Positions 16,853 to 26,145 of a stretch of 64,000 nucleotides of DNA are shown here, in pieces. Source of the stretch: CAZSLI01 sp964607705 (GTDB taxonomy: Bacteria > Actinomycetota > Coriobacteriia > Anaerosomatales > PHET01); contig CAZSLI010000006.1 in the NCBI GenBank assembly GCA_964607705.1, positions 1 to 64,000 on the forward strand. Reading direction: 5' to 3'. The notes under the pieces were generated by a model. The model made no database searches and had not been told where the DNA came from. It was given only the letters and a program-made list of their open reading frames with translations. A program made the translations under genes and the position numbers. Every line of letters starts with the position of its first letter. The stretch's first letter is position 1.

Positions 16853-18141
16853 TACGGACGCGCTTCCCAGCGGCGCATGATGGTCTGCTCGCGCTCCGGC
16901 CCGACAGCGATCATCGACACCGGCACCTCGGCGAGGTCCTCGATGAAGGTGATGTAGTCGCGCGCCTCCTTGGGAAGCTCTTCGAAGGTGCGGCAGTGCG
17001 TGATGTCGGTCTTCCAGCCGGGCAGCTCTTCGTAGATCGGCTTCGCGTGATGGAAGACGGTCTGGTGGCACGGCAGGTTGTTGTAGCGGTGACCCTCGTA
17101 CTCGTAGGCCACGCACACCTTGATGGTGTCGAGCTGCGAGAGCACGTCGAGCTTGGTGATGATGAGGTCGGTGAGACCGCTGACCTGCACGGTGTAGCGC
17201 ACGATGACCGCGTCGTACCAGCCGGCGCGGCGCTCGCGGCCGGTGGTAGTGCCGTACTCGTGGCCCACCTCGATGAGGTGACGGCCGTTCTCGTCGTCGA
17301 GCTCCGTGGGGAACGGGCCCGAGCCCACTCGCGTGATGTAGGCCTTCGCGATGCCCAGCACCCGATCGATTCGCCGCGGCCCCACTCCCGCGCCCGTACA
17401 CGCGCCGCCCGCGGTGGGCGACGACGACGTCACGAACGGGTAGGTGCCATGGTCGAGGTCGAGCAGCGTTCCCTGCGCGCCCTCGAACAGTACCCACTGG
17501 TCCGAGTCGAGCGCCTTGTTGACCACGAGCGACGTGTCCGCGATGTGCGGCTTGATGCGCTCGGCGTACGGCAGGTACTCCTCAGCGATCTGGTCGACGG
17601 TGTAGGTGGGCAGGCCGTAGATCTTGTCGAGGATCTCGTTCTTCTCGGCGAGGGCGGCTTCGACCTTCTTGCGGAAGATGTGCTCGTCCTGGAGGTCCTG
17701 GACGCGCAGGCCCATGCGCGACGACTTGTCCATGTAGGCCGGGCCGATGCCTCGGCGGGTCGTGCCGATCTCGAGCTTGCCGAGGCGGCGCTCGGAGGCC
17801 CCGTCGAGGTCCTTGTGGTACGGCATGATGATGTGCGCGTTGCAGCTGATCAGTAGGCGGTGGGTGGAGAGCCCGTCGGCCTCGAGGCGGTCCATCTCCT
17901 CGAGCAGCACCTTGGGGTCGATGACGCACCCGTTGCCGATGACCGGCGTGATGTGCGGATACATGATCCCGGAGGGGATCAGGTGCAGCTTCAGGGTGCG
18001 CCCGCCGTGGATGACGGTGTGCCCGGCGTTGTTACCGCCTTGGAAGCGGACGACGTAGTCGAAGTCGTCGGCGATTAGGTCGGTGATCTTGCCCTTACCT
18101 TCGTCGCCCCACTGGGCGCCGACGAGGACGATTCCGGCCAT
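16852..18141 (-). CDS. purA: Adenylosuccinate synthetase PurA
   Basis: 429 residues from ATG 18141 with GGGAG 10 bases upstream. Makes adenylosuccinate from IMP, aspartate and GTP, the first committed step to AMP. GAQWGDEGKGK, NNAGHTV, the TTRRGIGPAY loop and the C-terminal base-binding region are intact. It is monocistronic and separated from the purE/purD group, so purine genes are scattered here. Confidence 0.96.
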   Translation of the reverse strand: MAGIVLVGAQWGDEGKGKITDLIADDFDYVVRFQGGNNAGHTVIHGGRTLKLHLIPSGIMYPHITPVIGNGCVIDPKVLLEEMDRLEADGLSTHRLLISCNAHIIMPYHKDLDGASERRLGKLEIGTTRRGIGPAYMDKSSRMGLRVQDLQDEHIFRKKVEAALAEKNEILDKIYGLPTYTVDQIAEEYLPYAERIKPHIADTSLVVNKALDSDQWVLFEGAQGTLLDLDHGTYPFVTSSSPTAGGACTGAGVGPRRIDRVLGIAKAYITRVGSGPFPTELDDENGRHLIEVGHEYGTTTGRERRAGWYDAVIVRYTVQVSGLTDLIITKLDVLSQLDTIKVCVAYEYEGHRYNNLPCHQTVFHHAKPIYEELPGWKTDITHCRTFEELPKEARDYITFIEDLAEVPVSMIAVGPEREQTIMRRWEARP

Positions 18142-18299
18142 AAGTTGTGAACTCCCGTGATCTGCTCGACCCCGCGGACACCATAGCCGCTCCCGGGTCG
18201 TGGCGCGTGGGCTCCCGCCTCGCGCGCGTGCGCTCCATCTAGGTGAAGCGCGCAGCGTAGTATGCCTCACGAGGGGGCGAAGCGCTACCCGTCACGCGC

Positions 18300-19862
18300 T
18301 CAGCGGGCGGAAGCCGGCTCCGGACGGAGCCGCTTAGGCGTCACGCGCCACGACAGCGGGAGCCCGAGCGCAAGCTTGGTTTGAGCGTGGATCGCGGGCA
18401 GCATGCCGAACAGGAAGCTGAGCGCCGGCAGCAGCGCCCACATCGCCACGAGCTCGAACAGCACGCGGGCAACCGAGCGGTCCTCCGGCGGGAAACGGGC
18501 GAGGTCGACCGCGATGGAGGCGAAGAGCAGCACCGTGCCCACCGAGAACAGCCAACTGATCAGGGGCGACAGCGGCAACAAGGCGGTTGCGCCCTGAGGC
18601 CCGCCCTCCAGCGCGAACGCGGCGGAGTTGCCGGAGACGAAGTACATGCTCGTGAGCACCCACCAGGACGCCACGCGCAGCACGTGGTCGTGGAGCACTT
18701 GGCCGAGGCGGAAGTACACCGCGCTGTTCCCGCGGCCGGCGCGCACCTGCTCGATCAGGAACCCCACGTCTTCGGCGCCCCATGAGTGGCGCACGACCTG
18801 CGTGTAGCGGTTGCGCAGCTGCCTGAGGTAGGTCGGACCTTCCACCGAGTCGGACAGTACCGGCAAGAACACCGCAGTGCCGAAGACGTCTCCTTGACGC
18901 TGGACCAGATAGTCGAGGTACACGTGCCAGTCCTCGGAGATGACTGCGGGGTCCCACCAGTCACACTCCTCGGCGAGCTTGAGCGACAGCGTGTAGGTGG
19001 AGATGGGGAGCGGGTCGTAGCCGGGCAGCGCGAGCTCGGCCAGCATTCCCACGTGCGTGAACCAGGCCGTGAACCGGATGGGCGCCGGCACCTGCCAGAG
19101 GTTGTTGTAGTAGAACAGCGGCGCCTGCCAGAAGCGCGCGTGGCGACGCGAATCCCGCGCGAAGAGCTCAGAGACCGCCGAGAAGTACCGGCGGTCGAAG
19201 AGCGAGTCGGCGTCGCACGAGGTGATCGTCACGGTATCGAGGTCGATACCGCGGCGCTCGATCTCGTCGCGTGCCATCTGCGCGGACCAGCGCATGTTCG
19301 CGGCCTTGCAGGGCAGCTCACCCGGCAGCCCTGACGGGTGCTCGGTCACGAGCACGTCAGCGAGTCGGCCCCGGTACTCGTCGGCGAGTCGACGGCCTTT
19401 CTCGAGCGCGCCCGCCTCGCGCGCCTCCATGCCGAGGACCGCCACGATGCGCTCCCGTGCGTTCTGCTGCGCGGCCAGGCCATCGAGCGTGCGGCGCAGG
19501 ACTTCGTCCGGCTCGGTGTAGTTGGGGATGAGCACGACGTGCCAGACGTCCGCGGGCGAGATGCCGCCGACCCCGGGCTGATCCCAGTGTTCCCGCCAGT
19601 CCCGGCTTCGCCAGGCGCGACAACGCATCTCGCCCACCATGTAGAAGACGAAATGCACGCCGAGCCGCGCCACGAAGTAGACGAGGAACAGCACGCTGAG
19701 AATCATCCACGCGTGCGGCGCGTACAGGATGCCGAGAACCGTCAGCCCGGCGATCGACCACGACAGCACGCCAGGGACCGCGTAGCTGAATCCGGTTCCC
19801 CGCGTGGGCACTCGCGTCGCAGGACGCATCCACTCGCCCCCGTTCATCAGCCCGTGCTTCAT
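18300..19862 (-). CDS. Membrane-bound family 2 glycosyltransferase
   Basis: 520 residues. Two N-terminal helices, a GT-A catalytic domain, then three or four C-terminal helices. Catalytic features: VVLIPNYTEPDE at the start of the domain, TSCDADSLF (metal-binding Asp residues), ISEDWH (catalytic base) and NRYTQVVRHSW, similar to the QxxRW motif of processive cellulose-synthase-like enzymes. It probably adds sugars to a membrane or cell-wall glycan. Three ATGs compete as start (19862, 19847, 19829); none has a strong ribosome site. Confidence 0.78.
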   Translation of the reverse strand: MKHGLMNGGEWMRPATRVPTRGTGFSYAVPGVLSWSIAGLTVLGILYAPHAWMILSVLFLVYFVARLGVHFVFYMVGEMRCRAWRSRDWREHWDQPGVGGISPADVWHVVLIPNYTEPDEVLRRTLDGLAAQQNARERIVAVLGMEAREAGALEKGRRLADEYRGRLADVLVTEHPSGLPGELPCKAANMRWSAQMARDEIERRGIDLDTVTITSCDADSLFDRRYFSAVSELFARDSRRHARFWQAPLFYYNNLWQVPAPIRFTAWFTHVGMLAELALPGYDPLPISTYTLSLKLAEECDWWDPAVISEDWHVYLDYLVQRQGDVFGTAVFLPVLSDSVEGPTYLRQLRNRYTQVVRHSWGAEDVGFLIEQVRAGRGNSAVYFRLGQVLHDHVLRVASWWVLTSMYFVSGNSAAFALEGGPQGATALLPLSPLISWLFSVGTVLLFASIAVDLARFPPEDRSVARVLFELVAMWALLPALSFLFGMLPAIHAQTKLALGLPLSWRVTPKRLRPEPASAR

Positions 19863-19977
19863 TCACGCGTTCGGGCTGTATTCCCTCTTTGGCCAAGGTA
19901 GAAGCCTATGCGAGGGCGGAGCGAAGGTGTGGAGTCTTCACCTAAAGTGCACAAAGAAAGTCGGGCTCGACGGCTGC

Positions 19978-20637
19978 CTACGCCTGGACGAGTCCTCGGC
20001 GAGTCGCCTCGGCGAACGCCTGGCTGCGGCTGGAGACGCCGAGCTTGCGATAGATGCTATAGAGGTGGTTCTTCACGGTGTTCGACGACAGGCCCACCGC
20101 GCGCGCGATCTCCGCGTTGCCGAGGCCGTCGGTGAGCAGGTGAAGGATCTCGAGTTCGCGCGCGGTGAGCGACGTCTCCGTCGAACGTCGGTCGACGCGC
20201 GGCCGGCCGCTCAGGCGCTCCAGCACCACGCGGGCGAAGCGAGGCGGCAGCAGCGTCTGGTGGGCTGCGGCGGCACGCAGGGAGTCCTCGAGCTCCTCGA
20301 TGGCGCTCTCGAGAGTCACGAAGGCGCATGCGCCCGCATCGAGCGCCAGGAGAAGGTCGCGATCGTCGTCATCGGCGCTCAACACAGCGACCGCGGCACT
20401 CGGCGCAGCGTCCAGCACCGCGCGCACGGTCACGTCGGGACGCTCGGCGAACGACCCGATGCCGAGGAGTACGACTTGAGGAGACCGGCGGAAGCACTCG
20501 GCCATCAAGTCCTCAAGGGAGTCACACTCGGCGAGGATGTGCACGTCGCTGATGTTCGCCAACGCAGCGCGGAGCAGGTCGCGCATGAGTTGTCTGCCAT
20601 CGCCAACGATGACGGTGATCGGTTCGGTCTTGTGCAT
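19978..20637 (-). CDS. LuxR/NarL-type orphan regulator with a degenerate receiver domain
   Basis: 219 residues. The C-terminal LuxR-type HTH is intact (LTARELEILHLLTDGLGNAEIA, then SSNTVKNHLYSIYRKLGV). The N-terminal receiver fold keeps the first acidic pocket (VGDG) but the phosphoacceptor Asp is Gly59 (VVLLGIG) and the conserved Lys is Thr, so normal phosphorylation is not expected. No kinase gene is next to it. It may respond to a ligand or protein contact, or act constitutively. It lies downstream of nothing in its direction and diverges from the efflux operon. Confidence 0.8.
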   Translation of the reverse strand: MHKTEPITVIVGDGRQLMRDLLRAALANISDVHILAECDSLEDLMAECFRRSPQVVLLGIGSFAERPDVTVRAVLDAAPSAAVAVLSADDDDRDLLLALDAGACAFVTLESAIEELEDSLRAAAAHQTLLPPRFARVVLERLSGRPRVDRRSTETSLTARELEILHLLTDGLGNAEIARAVGLSSNTVKNHLYSIYRKLGVSSRSQAFAEATRRGLVQA

Positions 20638-20700
20638 GCGCCCCCCTTCCCGCCCGTGCGGTCCTCATCGTTGAGTATCGGCGGGCGGACTGGGTAACTG

Positions 20701-20718
20701 TAGCCGACCGGTCGGTTA
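20701..20718. promoter_or_regulatory. 18-base palindrome, possible TetR-type operator (site 1)
   Basis: TAGCCGACC followed by GGTCGGTTA: near-perfect dyad symmetry (one mismatch) in the spacer between the orphan regulator and the efflux operon. CCGACCGGTCGG cores are seen in some TetR-family operators. Which regulator binds is unknown. Confidence 0.5.
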
Positions 20719-20786
20719 TGCGCCCGGCTGCCCCCTTCGCCGCCCGCGGGCATGGACTTGACCACGCCGTTGGGAGGACTATGTTA

Positions 20787-20802
20787 GTGAGTGATAACTC
20801 AC
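20787..20802. promoter_or_regulatory. GTGAGT-GATA-ACTCAC operator before the efflux operon (site 2)
   Basis: Perfect 6-base inverted repeat with a 4-base spacer, ending 19 bases before the first gene of the efflux operon. Its place next to the start and the TetR gene at the end of the operon suggest autorepression. Confidence 0.65.
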
Positions 20803-20821
20803 ACGACCGCCGAGGAACCGC

Positions 20822-22099
20822 GTGAGCCCTGCCCGACCGACATCGCGGATCATCGCCGCAGCCGTGCTCATCGCGGCGGCCGGCGTGCTGTCTGCGTGCT
20901 CGGGGCCGGGCAGCGGCGTGGTCGCCTCGGGTCGCATCGCCGACGACCTGATCACCGTCGGCGCCCCGCTCATGCCAGTGCCCACGGCGAGCATACCGAG
21001 TACGGCGTCCGCCTCGGCGCGATCGAGACCTGGCACCGTGACGGCGCTGGTGGGTCTCGGGCAGGCGCTGCGCGTGTCAGCGGTGGAGACGAAGGTCGGC
21101 GATCGCGTGGTGGTGGGACAGCCCGTGGCGCGTCTCGACGACACGGCGCTCGCCGCAGCGGTCGAGGCTGCGCAGGCGGCCCGGCGCGCGGCCCTCGCGC
21201 GCATCGGCGTCATCGGCGCTCGGCTCGACGATGTGGCCGCCGCTCGCTCGACGATCGCCGAGACGCGGACGACGGTGCGCGATGCGATCGCTCAGCTCAC
21301 GTCCACGCGTGCCGAACTCGTCGCAAAGCGAGCCGGCGCACGGGCTCAACTGACCGCGGTGCGCACGCAGCTCGCGACTCTCGAAGCGCTCCAGCGGCGC
21401 CTGAGGCAGTTGCCTCCGCCGGGCAGCCGGCCGCCAACAGGCGCCGTACCTCCCGGCACCCCCGATCCAGCCAGCGTAGCGGCAGGGATCGCGCGACTCC
21501 GCGCCGCCGAGAAGATGCTCGTTAACGGTATCGGCCAGTTGGATGCCGGCATCTCGAAGATCGACGCGGGCCTGTCACAGGCGCGCAGCGGACTCGCCCG
21601 GCTGGGCGACGCGTCGGCCTCGGCATCCGACGCTCGCAGCACGCTGCTGGGTATCCGGCGTGTGGGGCGCGTCGCCTCGGAGGGGACCGCCATCGCCGTG
21701 GACCTCGCGCGGCTGCAACGCGATCTCGCGGTGCTCAGGTCCCCGGTCGCCGGCGTAGTCGTCGACATCGTGAACGCCGGCGAGAGCGTCGTGCCCGGAG
21801 CGCCCGTCGCGACGATCCGTCCCATCGCCGCGTCGTCGGTCGACGTCTACCTGCCCCCCGACGCGGCGGCTCGGGTGAAGACCGGCGCTTCGGCGACGGT
21901 CCGCATCGATTCGCGCCCGGGCCAGACGTACGCAGCGACCGTCTCGCGCGTGGGCGCTCGGGCGCTGTATCCGCCCTCATGGATGTCCACCACCGAGACG
22001 CACATGACCCGTGCGATACCAGTTCGCGTGACGCTCGAAGATGCGTCGGCCACACTCCCGGCGGGAACGCCCGCCGATGTGAGCATCGACGTCCCCTGA
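20822..22099 (+). CDS. Lipoprotein membrane-fusion (HlyD-like) adaptor
   Basis: 425 residues from a GTG with GAGGAA 6 bases upstream. A lipobox (LSAC, Cys about 26) makes it a lipoprotein. The body has split biotinyl-lipoyl-like halves (VGDRVVVGQPVARLDD and SPVAGVVVDIVNAGESVVPGA) around a long Ala-rich coiled-coil hairpin, then a beta-barrel-like end. These are periplasmic adaptor features. It is first in an operon with a second adaptor, two ATPases and two permeases. An adaptor lipoprotein in a likely one-membrane organism is notable. Confidence 0.78.
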   Translation: MSPARPTSRIIAAAVLIAAAGVLSACSGPGSGVVASGRIADDLITVGAPLMPVPTASIPSTASASARSRPGTVTALVGLGQALRVSAVETKVGDRVVVGQPVARLDDTALAAAVEAAQAARRAALARIGVIGARLDDVAAARSTIAETRTTVRDAIAQLTSTRAELVAKRAGARAQLTAVRTQLATLEALQRRLRQLPPPGSRPPTGAVPPGTPDPASVAAGIARLRAAEKMLVNGIGQLDAGISKIDAGLSQARSGLARLGDASASASDARSTLLGIRRVGRVASEGTAIAVDLARLQRDLAVLRSPVAGVVVDIVNAGESVVPGAPVATIRPIAASSVDVYLPPDAAARVKTGASATVRIDSRPGQTYAATVSRVGARALYPPSWMSTTETHMTRAIPVRVTLEDASATLPAGTPADVSIDVP

Positions 22100-22146
22100 G
22101 TTCGATCGCCCGGCTTGGCCGGCCACGGAAGGAAGCGAGTAGCGAG

Positions 22147-22920
22147 ATGCATGAACGGCGCAGATTCATACCGGTCGTGATCCTGGTGGTCGCCGCGCTG
22201 GGCTTCGGCGGGTGGTACTGGTGGAGTCATCGGACCCAAACCGCCGACGGCCAGGTCGTGGTCTCGGGAACGGTGGATGCCGACCAGGTGCAAGTCACCT
22301 CCCTCATCGGCGGGCGCGTGGTCGAGGCCACGCTCGCCGAGGGCGACGTGGTGGCAGCCGGAGCTCCGCTCTACCGGATCGACGATGCTGCGCTGAAGTT
22401 GCAGGTCGATCAGGCGGCCGCAGCCGTGCGCGCGGCAGCCGCCGCCTTGAAGCAGGCCAAGGACGACGACAAGAGCGATGCGGACATCGCCGCTGCCAAG
22501 GCCGCGCTCGAGCAGGCCCGGGCGGCCGAGAAGATCGCCCGCATCCAGCTTGCCTACGCAAGGATCAGCTCTCCCGCGTCGGGCACGGTGACCTCCATCG
22601 CAATCATGCAGGGCGAGCTGGCCAGCCCCGGACGAACCATGGCGACGATCACCAAGACCGGCTCCCTGTTCGTCCGGGCATTCGTGCCGGAGACGCAGAT
22701 AGGCGCGGTCGAGATAGGACAGTCGGCTTCCCTGGTGACCGACGCTGGCGTCAAGCGGGCCGCACGTGTCACCTTCATCGCGTCCGAGGCGCAGTTCACC
22801 CCCAGTAACGTCGAAACCAAAGAGCAGCGCGCGAAGTTGGTGTACGAGGTGCGCCTCGAGCCCGACCGCACCGAGGGGCTCACCCCCGGCATGCCGGTCA
22901 CGGTGGCCATCGGCCAGTGA
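22147..22920 (+). CDS. HlyD/YbhG-like membrane-fusion adaptor
   Basis: 257 residues. One N-terminal helix (GFGGWYWW at its end), a lipoyl half (VDADQVQVTSLIGGRVVEA), a coiled-coil hairpin rich in Ala and Lys, the second lipoyl half (ISSPASGTVTSI) and a beta barrel. It resembles YbhG, the adaptor of the Escherichia coli YbhFSR exporter. GGAAGGAAG lies about 12 bases before the ATG. Its stop overlaps the GTG of the next gene by four bases (GTGA). Confidence 0.82.
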   Translation: MHERRRFIPVVILVVAALGFGGWYWWSHRTQTADGQVVVSGTVDADQVQVTSLIGGRVVEATLAEGDVVAAGAPLYRIDDAALKLQVDQAAAAVRAAAAALKQAKDDDKSDADIAAAKAALEQARAAEKIARIQLAYARISSPASGTVTSIAIMQGELASPGRTMATITKTGSLFVRAFVPETQIGAVEIGQSASLVTDAGVKRAARVTFIASEAQFTPSNVETKEQRAKLVYEVRLEPDRTEGLTPGMPVTVAIGQ

Positions 22921-23879
22921 CCGTCACACCTGACATGTCAGGCGGTACTGCGGGTCCCGCTCTCAAGGTCGAGGCGCTCACCAAGCGCTTCGGCGAGATC
23001 ACGGCCGTGGACGGAGTGTCGTTCGAGGTCGCTCGCGGGGCCGTCTTCGGCCTGCTCGGCTCGGACGGCGCGGGCAAGTCGACGCTGATCACCATGCTCG
23101 CGACCGTGCAGCGGCCTACAAAAGGCGACGCGTGGGTCCTCGGCGAATCGGTTGCGGGGTCGCCCGATGCGATCAAGCCGCATATCGGCTACATGTCGCA
23201 GCGCTTCTCGATGTATCCAGACCTCACCGTTGCCGAGAACCTCGAGTTCTTCGCCCGGCTTCGGGGGGTGCCTCGTGATGTTCGCCGTGAGCGAGCGCCT
23301 CGGTTGCTCGCACAGATGGGCATGGCGCAGTTCGGCGACAGGCTCGCGGACAAGCTTTCGGGAGGCATGAAGCAGAAGCTCATGCTCGCCTCCACGCTCA
23401 TGACCGAGCCCGAGCTGCTGCTCCTCGACGAACCGACCACCGGCGTCGACCCGGTGAGCAGGCGGGAGTTCTGGCGCATCATCGCGTCGCTCCATCGGGC
23501 AGGCAAGACCGTCTTCGTGGCCACCCCCTACATGGATGAGGCTGAACGCTGCACCGGCATCGCCTTCATGGATTCGGGCCGGTTCACCGAGAGCGGCACG
23601 CCGGCCGCGATCAAGAGTCGCGTGCCCGGCAGGCTCATCGAGGTCGTGGCCGAGCCGCAGCGTGACGCCGTCGCGGCGGTTCAGTCGCTTCCCGGCGTGT
23701 TGAGCGCCACCGTCCTCGGCGAGGCCGTGCGCGTCATGATCGCTGAGGACGGACCCGATGCGGCCGCGCTCTCCGGAAAGCTCTCGGAAGCCGGCCTGAC
23801 TGTCGAGCGCGCACGCGAGGTGCCAGTCGACATGGAGGCCGCCTTCGCCTATCTGGCCGAGACCGGAGGCCGCCGATGA
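22917..23879 (+). CDS. ABC exporter ATPase, YbhF N-half-like, lacking the switch His
   Basis: 320 residues. Walker A GSDGAGKST, signature LSGGMKQK, Walker B LLLLDEPT. The H-loop reads VATPYMDEAERC, so the switch His is Pro or Tyr; the second ATPase of the operon has VTTHYMDEA. In YbhF two nucleotide-binding domains are fused, and I recall the first being similarly altered; here they are separate genes flanking the permeases. A C-terminal DUF4162-like tail follows. The pair probably works as one asymmetric heterodimer with one fully active site. Confidence 0.88.
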   Translation: MTVTPDMSGGTAGPALKVEALTKRFGEITAVDGVSFEVARGAVFGLLGSDGAGKSTLITMLATVQRPTKGDAWVLGESVAGSPDAIKPHIGYMSQRFSMYPDLTVAENLEFFARLRGVPRDVRRERAPRLLAQMGMAQFGDRLADKLSGGMKQKLMLASTLMTEPELLLLDEPTTGVDPVSRREFWRIIASLHRAGKTVFVATPYMDEAERCTGIAFMDSGRFTESGTPAAIKSRVPGRLIEVVAEPQRDAVAAVQSLPGVLSATVLGEAVRVMIAEDGPDAAALSGKLSEAGLTVERAREVPVDMEAAFAYLAETGGRR

Positions 23880-25024
23880 ACCTTCGGGCTGCCTTTGACC
23901 GCATCGCGGCGGTGAGCATCAAGGAGTTCGTGCATATCCGACGAGATCCCCGGATGATCATCGCCATCCTCATCATCCCGCTCGTCCAGCTCCTGCTGTT
24001 CGCGTACGCGATCGGTTTCGACGTACGCAACATACCGACCGTCGTACTCGACCTCGACCACAGCGCTGCCAGTCGCGCGTACATCCAGGCGTACCGCAAC
24101 TCGGGCTTCTTCGACGTGCGCGGCTCCGTGAACTCGCTCGCCGGTGTGGACCGGGCCTTCGAGAGCAACCAGGCGCGCGCAGCCATCGTAGTGGGCGCCG
24201 GCTTCGAGGACGCTCAGGCTGACGAGCGAAAAGGCGAAGTACTCGTGCTGCTCGACGGGAGCGAGCCCACCTCGGCGCAGCTCGGTCAGGCGTACGCGAG
24301 CGCGCTCAACTCAGTACTCAACCGCAACGCGGCGCTGGCGTGGGCGACTCGGAACGGCGCCGACGTGAACGCCATCGGCGGACTGGAACCGCACTTGCGC
24401 ACCTGGTACAACCCCGAAGCTTCTTCGACCGCGTTCCTGGTTCCCGGCCTGCTGGTCGTCATCGTAATGATAGTCACGGTCCAACAGACGGCCGTCACGC
24501 TCGTCAAGGAGCGCGATCAGGGCACGTTCCAGCAGATGAGCGTCTCGCCGCTCAAGCGGTGGGAGCTGATGGTCGGTAAGATGGCGCCCTGGGCGATCCT
24601 GGGGTTCCTCGACGCGGTGGCCATCGTCATCGCAGCGGTGCTCGTGTTCCGAGTGCCGCTCAGGGGCGACCTGTTGCTGCTCGCCATCTCCACCATGCTG
24701 TTCGTCGCGTGCTCGCTCGGCATCGGGCTCATCATCTCGGCACGCGCCGAGAGCGCCGAGAGCGCCAACATCGTCGCGCTGCTCATCTCATTCCTGCCGG
24801 CGTTCATGCTCTCGGGCTTCGCCTTCCCACTCGATTCGATCCCGCGCTTTCTTCAGTTCGTGAGCTACCTCTTCCCGGGCAGGTACATGATCGCCATCTC
24901 GCGCGGCGTCTTCCTCAAGGACGCGGGCTGGGACATCCTCTGGCCCCAGGTACTCGCACTCGCCGTCTATGGGCTGGCGACGATCCTCATCGCCTCGCGC
25001 CTCTACGCGAGGAGGGAATCGTGA
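23876..25024 (+). CDS. ABC-2 type permease (YbhS-like)
   Basis: 382 residues. One N-terminal helix (MIIAILIIPLVQLLLF), a large extracytoplasmic domain, then five helices near the C-terminus: the ABC-2 layout. RDPRMIIAI and KERDQGTFQQMSVSP are family motifs. It starts inside the previous stop (ATGA) and ends with a four-base overlap with the next permease, so all are translationally coupled. Confidence 0.88.
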   Translation: MNLRAAFDRIAAVSIKEFVHIRRDPRMIIAILIIPLVQLLLFAYAIGFDVRNIPTVVLDLDHSAASRAYIQAYRNSGFFDVRGSVNSLAGVDRAFESNQARAAIVVGAGFEDAQADERKGEVLVLLDGSEPTSAQLGQAYASALNSVLNRNAALAWATRNGADVNAIGGLEPHLRTWYNPEASSTAFLVPGLLVVIVMIVTVQQTAVTLVKERDQGTFQQMSVSPLKRWELMVGKMAPWAILGFLDAVAIVIAAVLVFRVPLRGDLLLLAISTMLFVACSLGIGLIISARAESAESANIVALLISFLPAFMLSGFAFPLDSIPRFLQFVSYLFPGRYMIAISRGVFLKDAGWDILWPQVLALAVYGLATILIASRLYARRES

Positions 25025-26145
25025 GCCTCAAGCGCATCAGGCTGATCCTGTGGAAGGAGTTCCGCCAGTTCCGCCGTGACCGTCTGCTCCTCCCGCTCGT
25101 GTTCATGATGCCGATCCTGCAACTGATCATGTTCGGGTACGTGGTGAGCGCAGACATCACCGACGTGAAGACGGCGGTCGTCGACCTCGATCGCACCCCC
25201 CTGTCGCGCGAGCTCACCGACTGGCTCTCGGGAAGCGGCTACTTCGCGATCGTGGCGCGGCCTGACGACGAGCGCGCGCTCCAGCCGCTCATCGACTCCG
25301 GTCAGGCTCAGGTCGCCGTTGTCATCCCCGAGGGCACGTCCCGCAGGTTCTCGGAGGGCCAGAAGGCCGAGATCGGGATCGTGGTCGACGGGACGGACAG
25401 TCGAGTGTCGAGTGTGGCGGGCGGCTATGCCGCGCAGATCCTCAGCGCCTTCAACCAGCAGCAGCTGGGAGACGCTGCCGACATGCTCGAGCGCGCCCCG
25501 GGCATCAGCTCGAGCGTCCGCGTGCTCTACAACCCGTCGCTCAAGGCCGTGAACTCCATGATCCCGGGACTCATGGCTGCCATCCTCATGATCTCGACCA
25601 TGACGGTGATGTCTCAGGCGGTCGTCCGCGAGCGCGAGAGCGGCACGCTCGAGCAGATGTTCACCACGCCGATAACCCGCGGCGAGTACATCGTCGGCAA
25701 GATGACGCCGTACGTGATCATCTCGTCGCTCCAGATCAGCGTGGTCGCTGCCGTGGGGCGCTACTGGTTCGGCGTGCCCTTCAACGGCACGGTGTGGGTC
25801 GTGTTGCTCGGTTTGATCCTGTTCGTGTTCGCGACCCTCGGCGGCGGGTTGCTGGTCTCACTGGTGTCGCGCACCCGCCAGCAGGCGCAGCAGACGGTCA
25901 TGTTCATACTGCTGCCGTTCTTCGTGCTATCCGGCTTCATCTTCCCGATCGAAGCGATGCCCGCGCCCATCGTGCCCCTCACCTACTTCATCCCGCTGCG
26001 CTACGCGATACAGGTGCTTCGCGCAGGCTGGCTCAAGGGCGCGACGGTGAGCGAACTGGTCGTGCCGCTGGCGGCCATGGTCGGATTCTCGGTACTGATC
26101 TTCGGCGTGGCGCTGGTGAGCTTCCGCAAGCGGCTGAGCGATTAG
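25021..26145 (+). CDS. ABC-2 type permease (YbhR-like)
   Basis: 374 residues from a GTG overlapping the previous TGA. Same topology as its neighbour: N-terminal helix, extracytoplasmic domain, five C-terminal helices, with KEFRQFRRDRLLL and RERESGTLEQMFTTPI. The two permeases probably form a heterodimer. Substrates of YbhFSR-type pumps are mostly drugs and cationic compounds; the substrate here is unknown. Confidence 0.88.
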   Translation: MSLKRIRLILWKEFRQFRRDRLLLPLVFMMPILQLIMFGYVVSADITDVKTAVVDLDRTPLSRELTDWLSGSGYFAIVARPDDERALQPLIDSGQAQVAVVIPEGTSRRFSEGQKAEIGIVVDGTDSRVSSVAGGYAAQILSAFNQQQLGDAADMLERAPGISSSVRVLYNPSLKAVNSMIPGLMAAILMISTMTVMSQAVVRERESGTLEQMFTTPITRGEYIVGKMTPYVIISSLQISVVAAVGRYWFGVPFNGTVWVVLLGLILFVFATLGGGLLVSLVSRTRQQAQQTVMFILLPFFVLSGFIFPIEAMPAPIVPLTYFIPLRYAIQVLRAGWLKGATVSELVVPLAAMVGFSVLIFGVALVSFRKRLSD

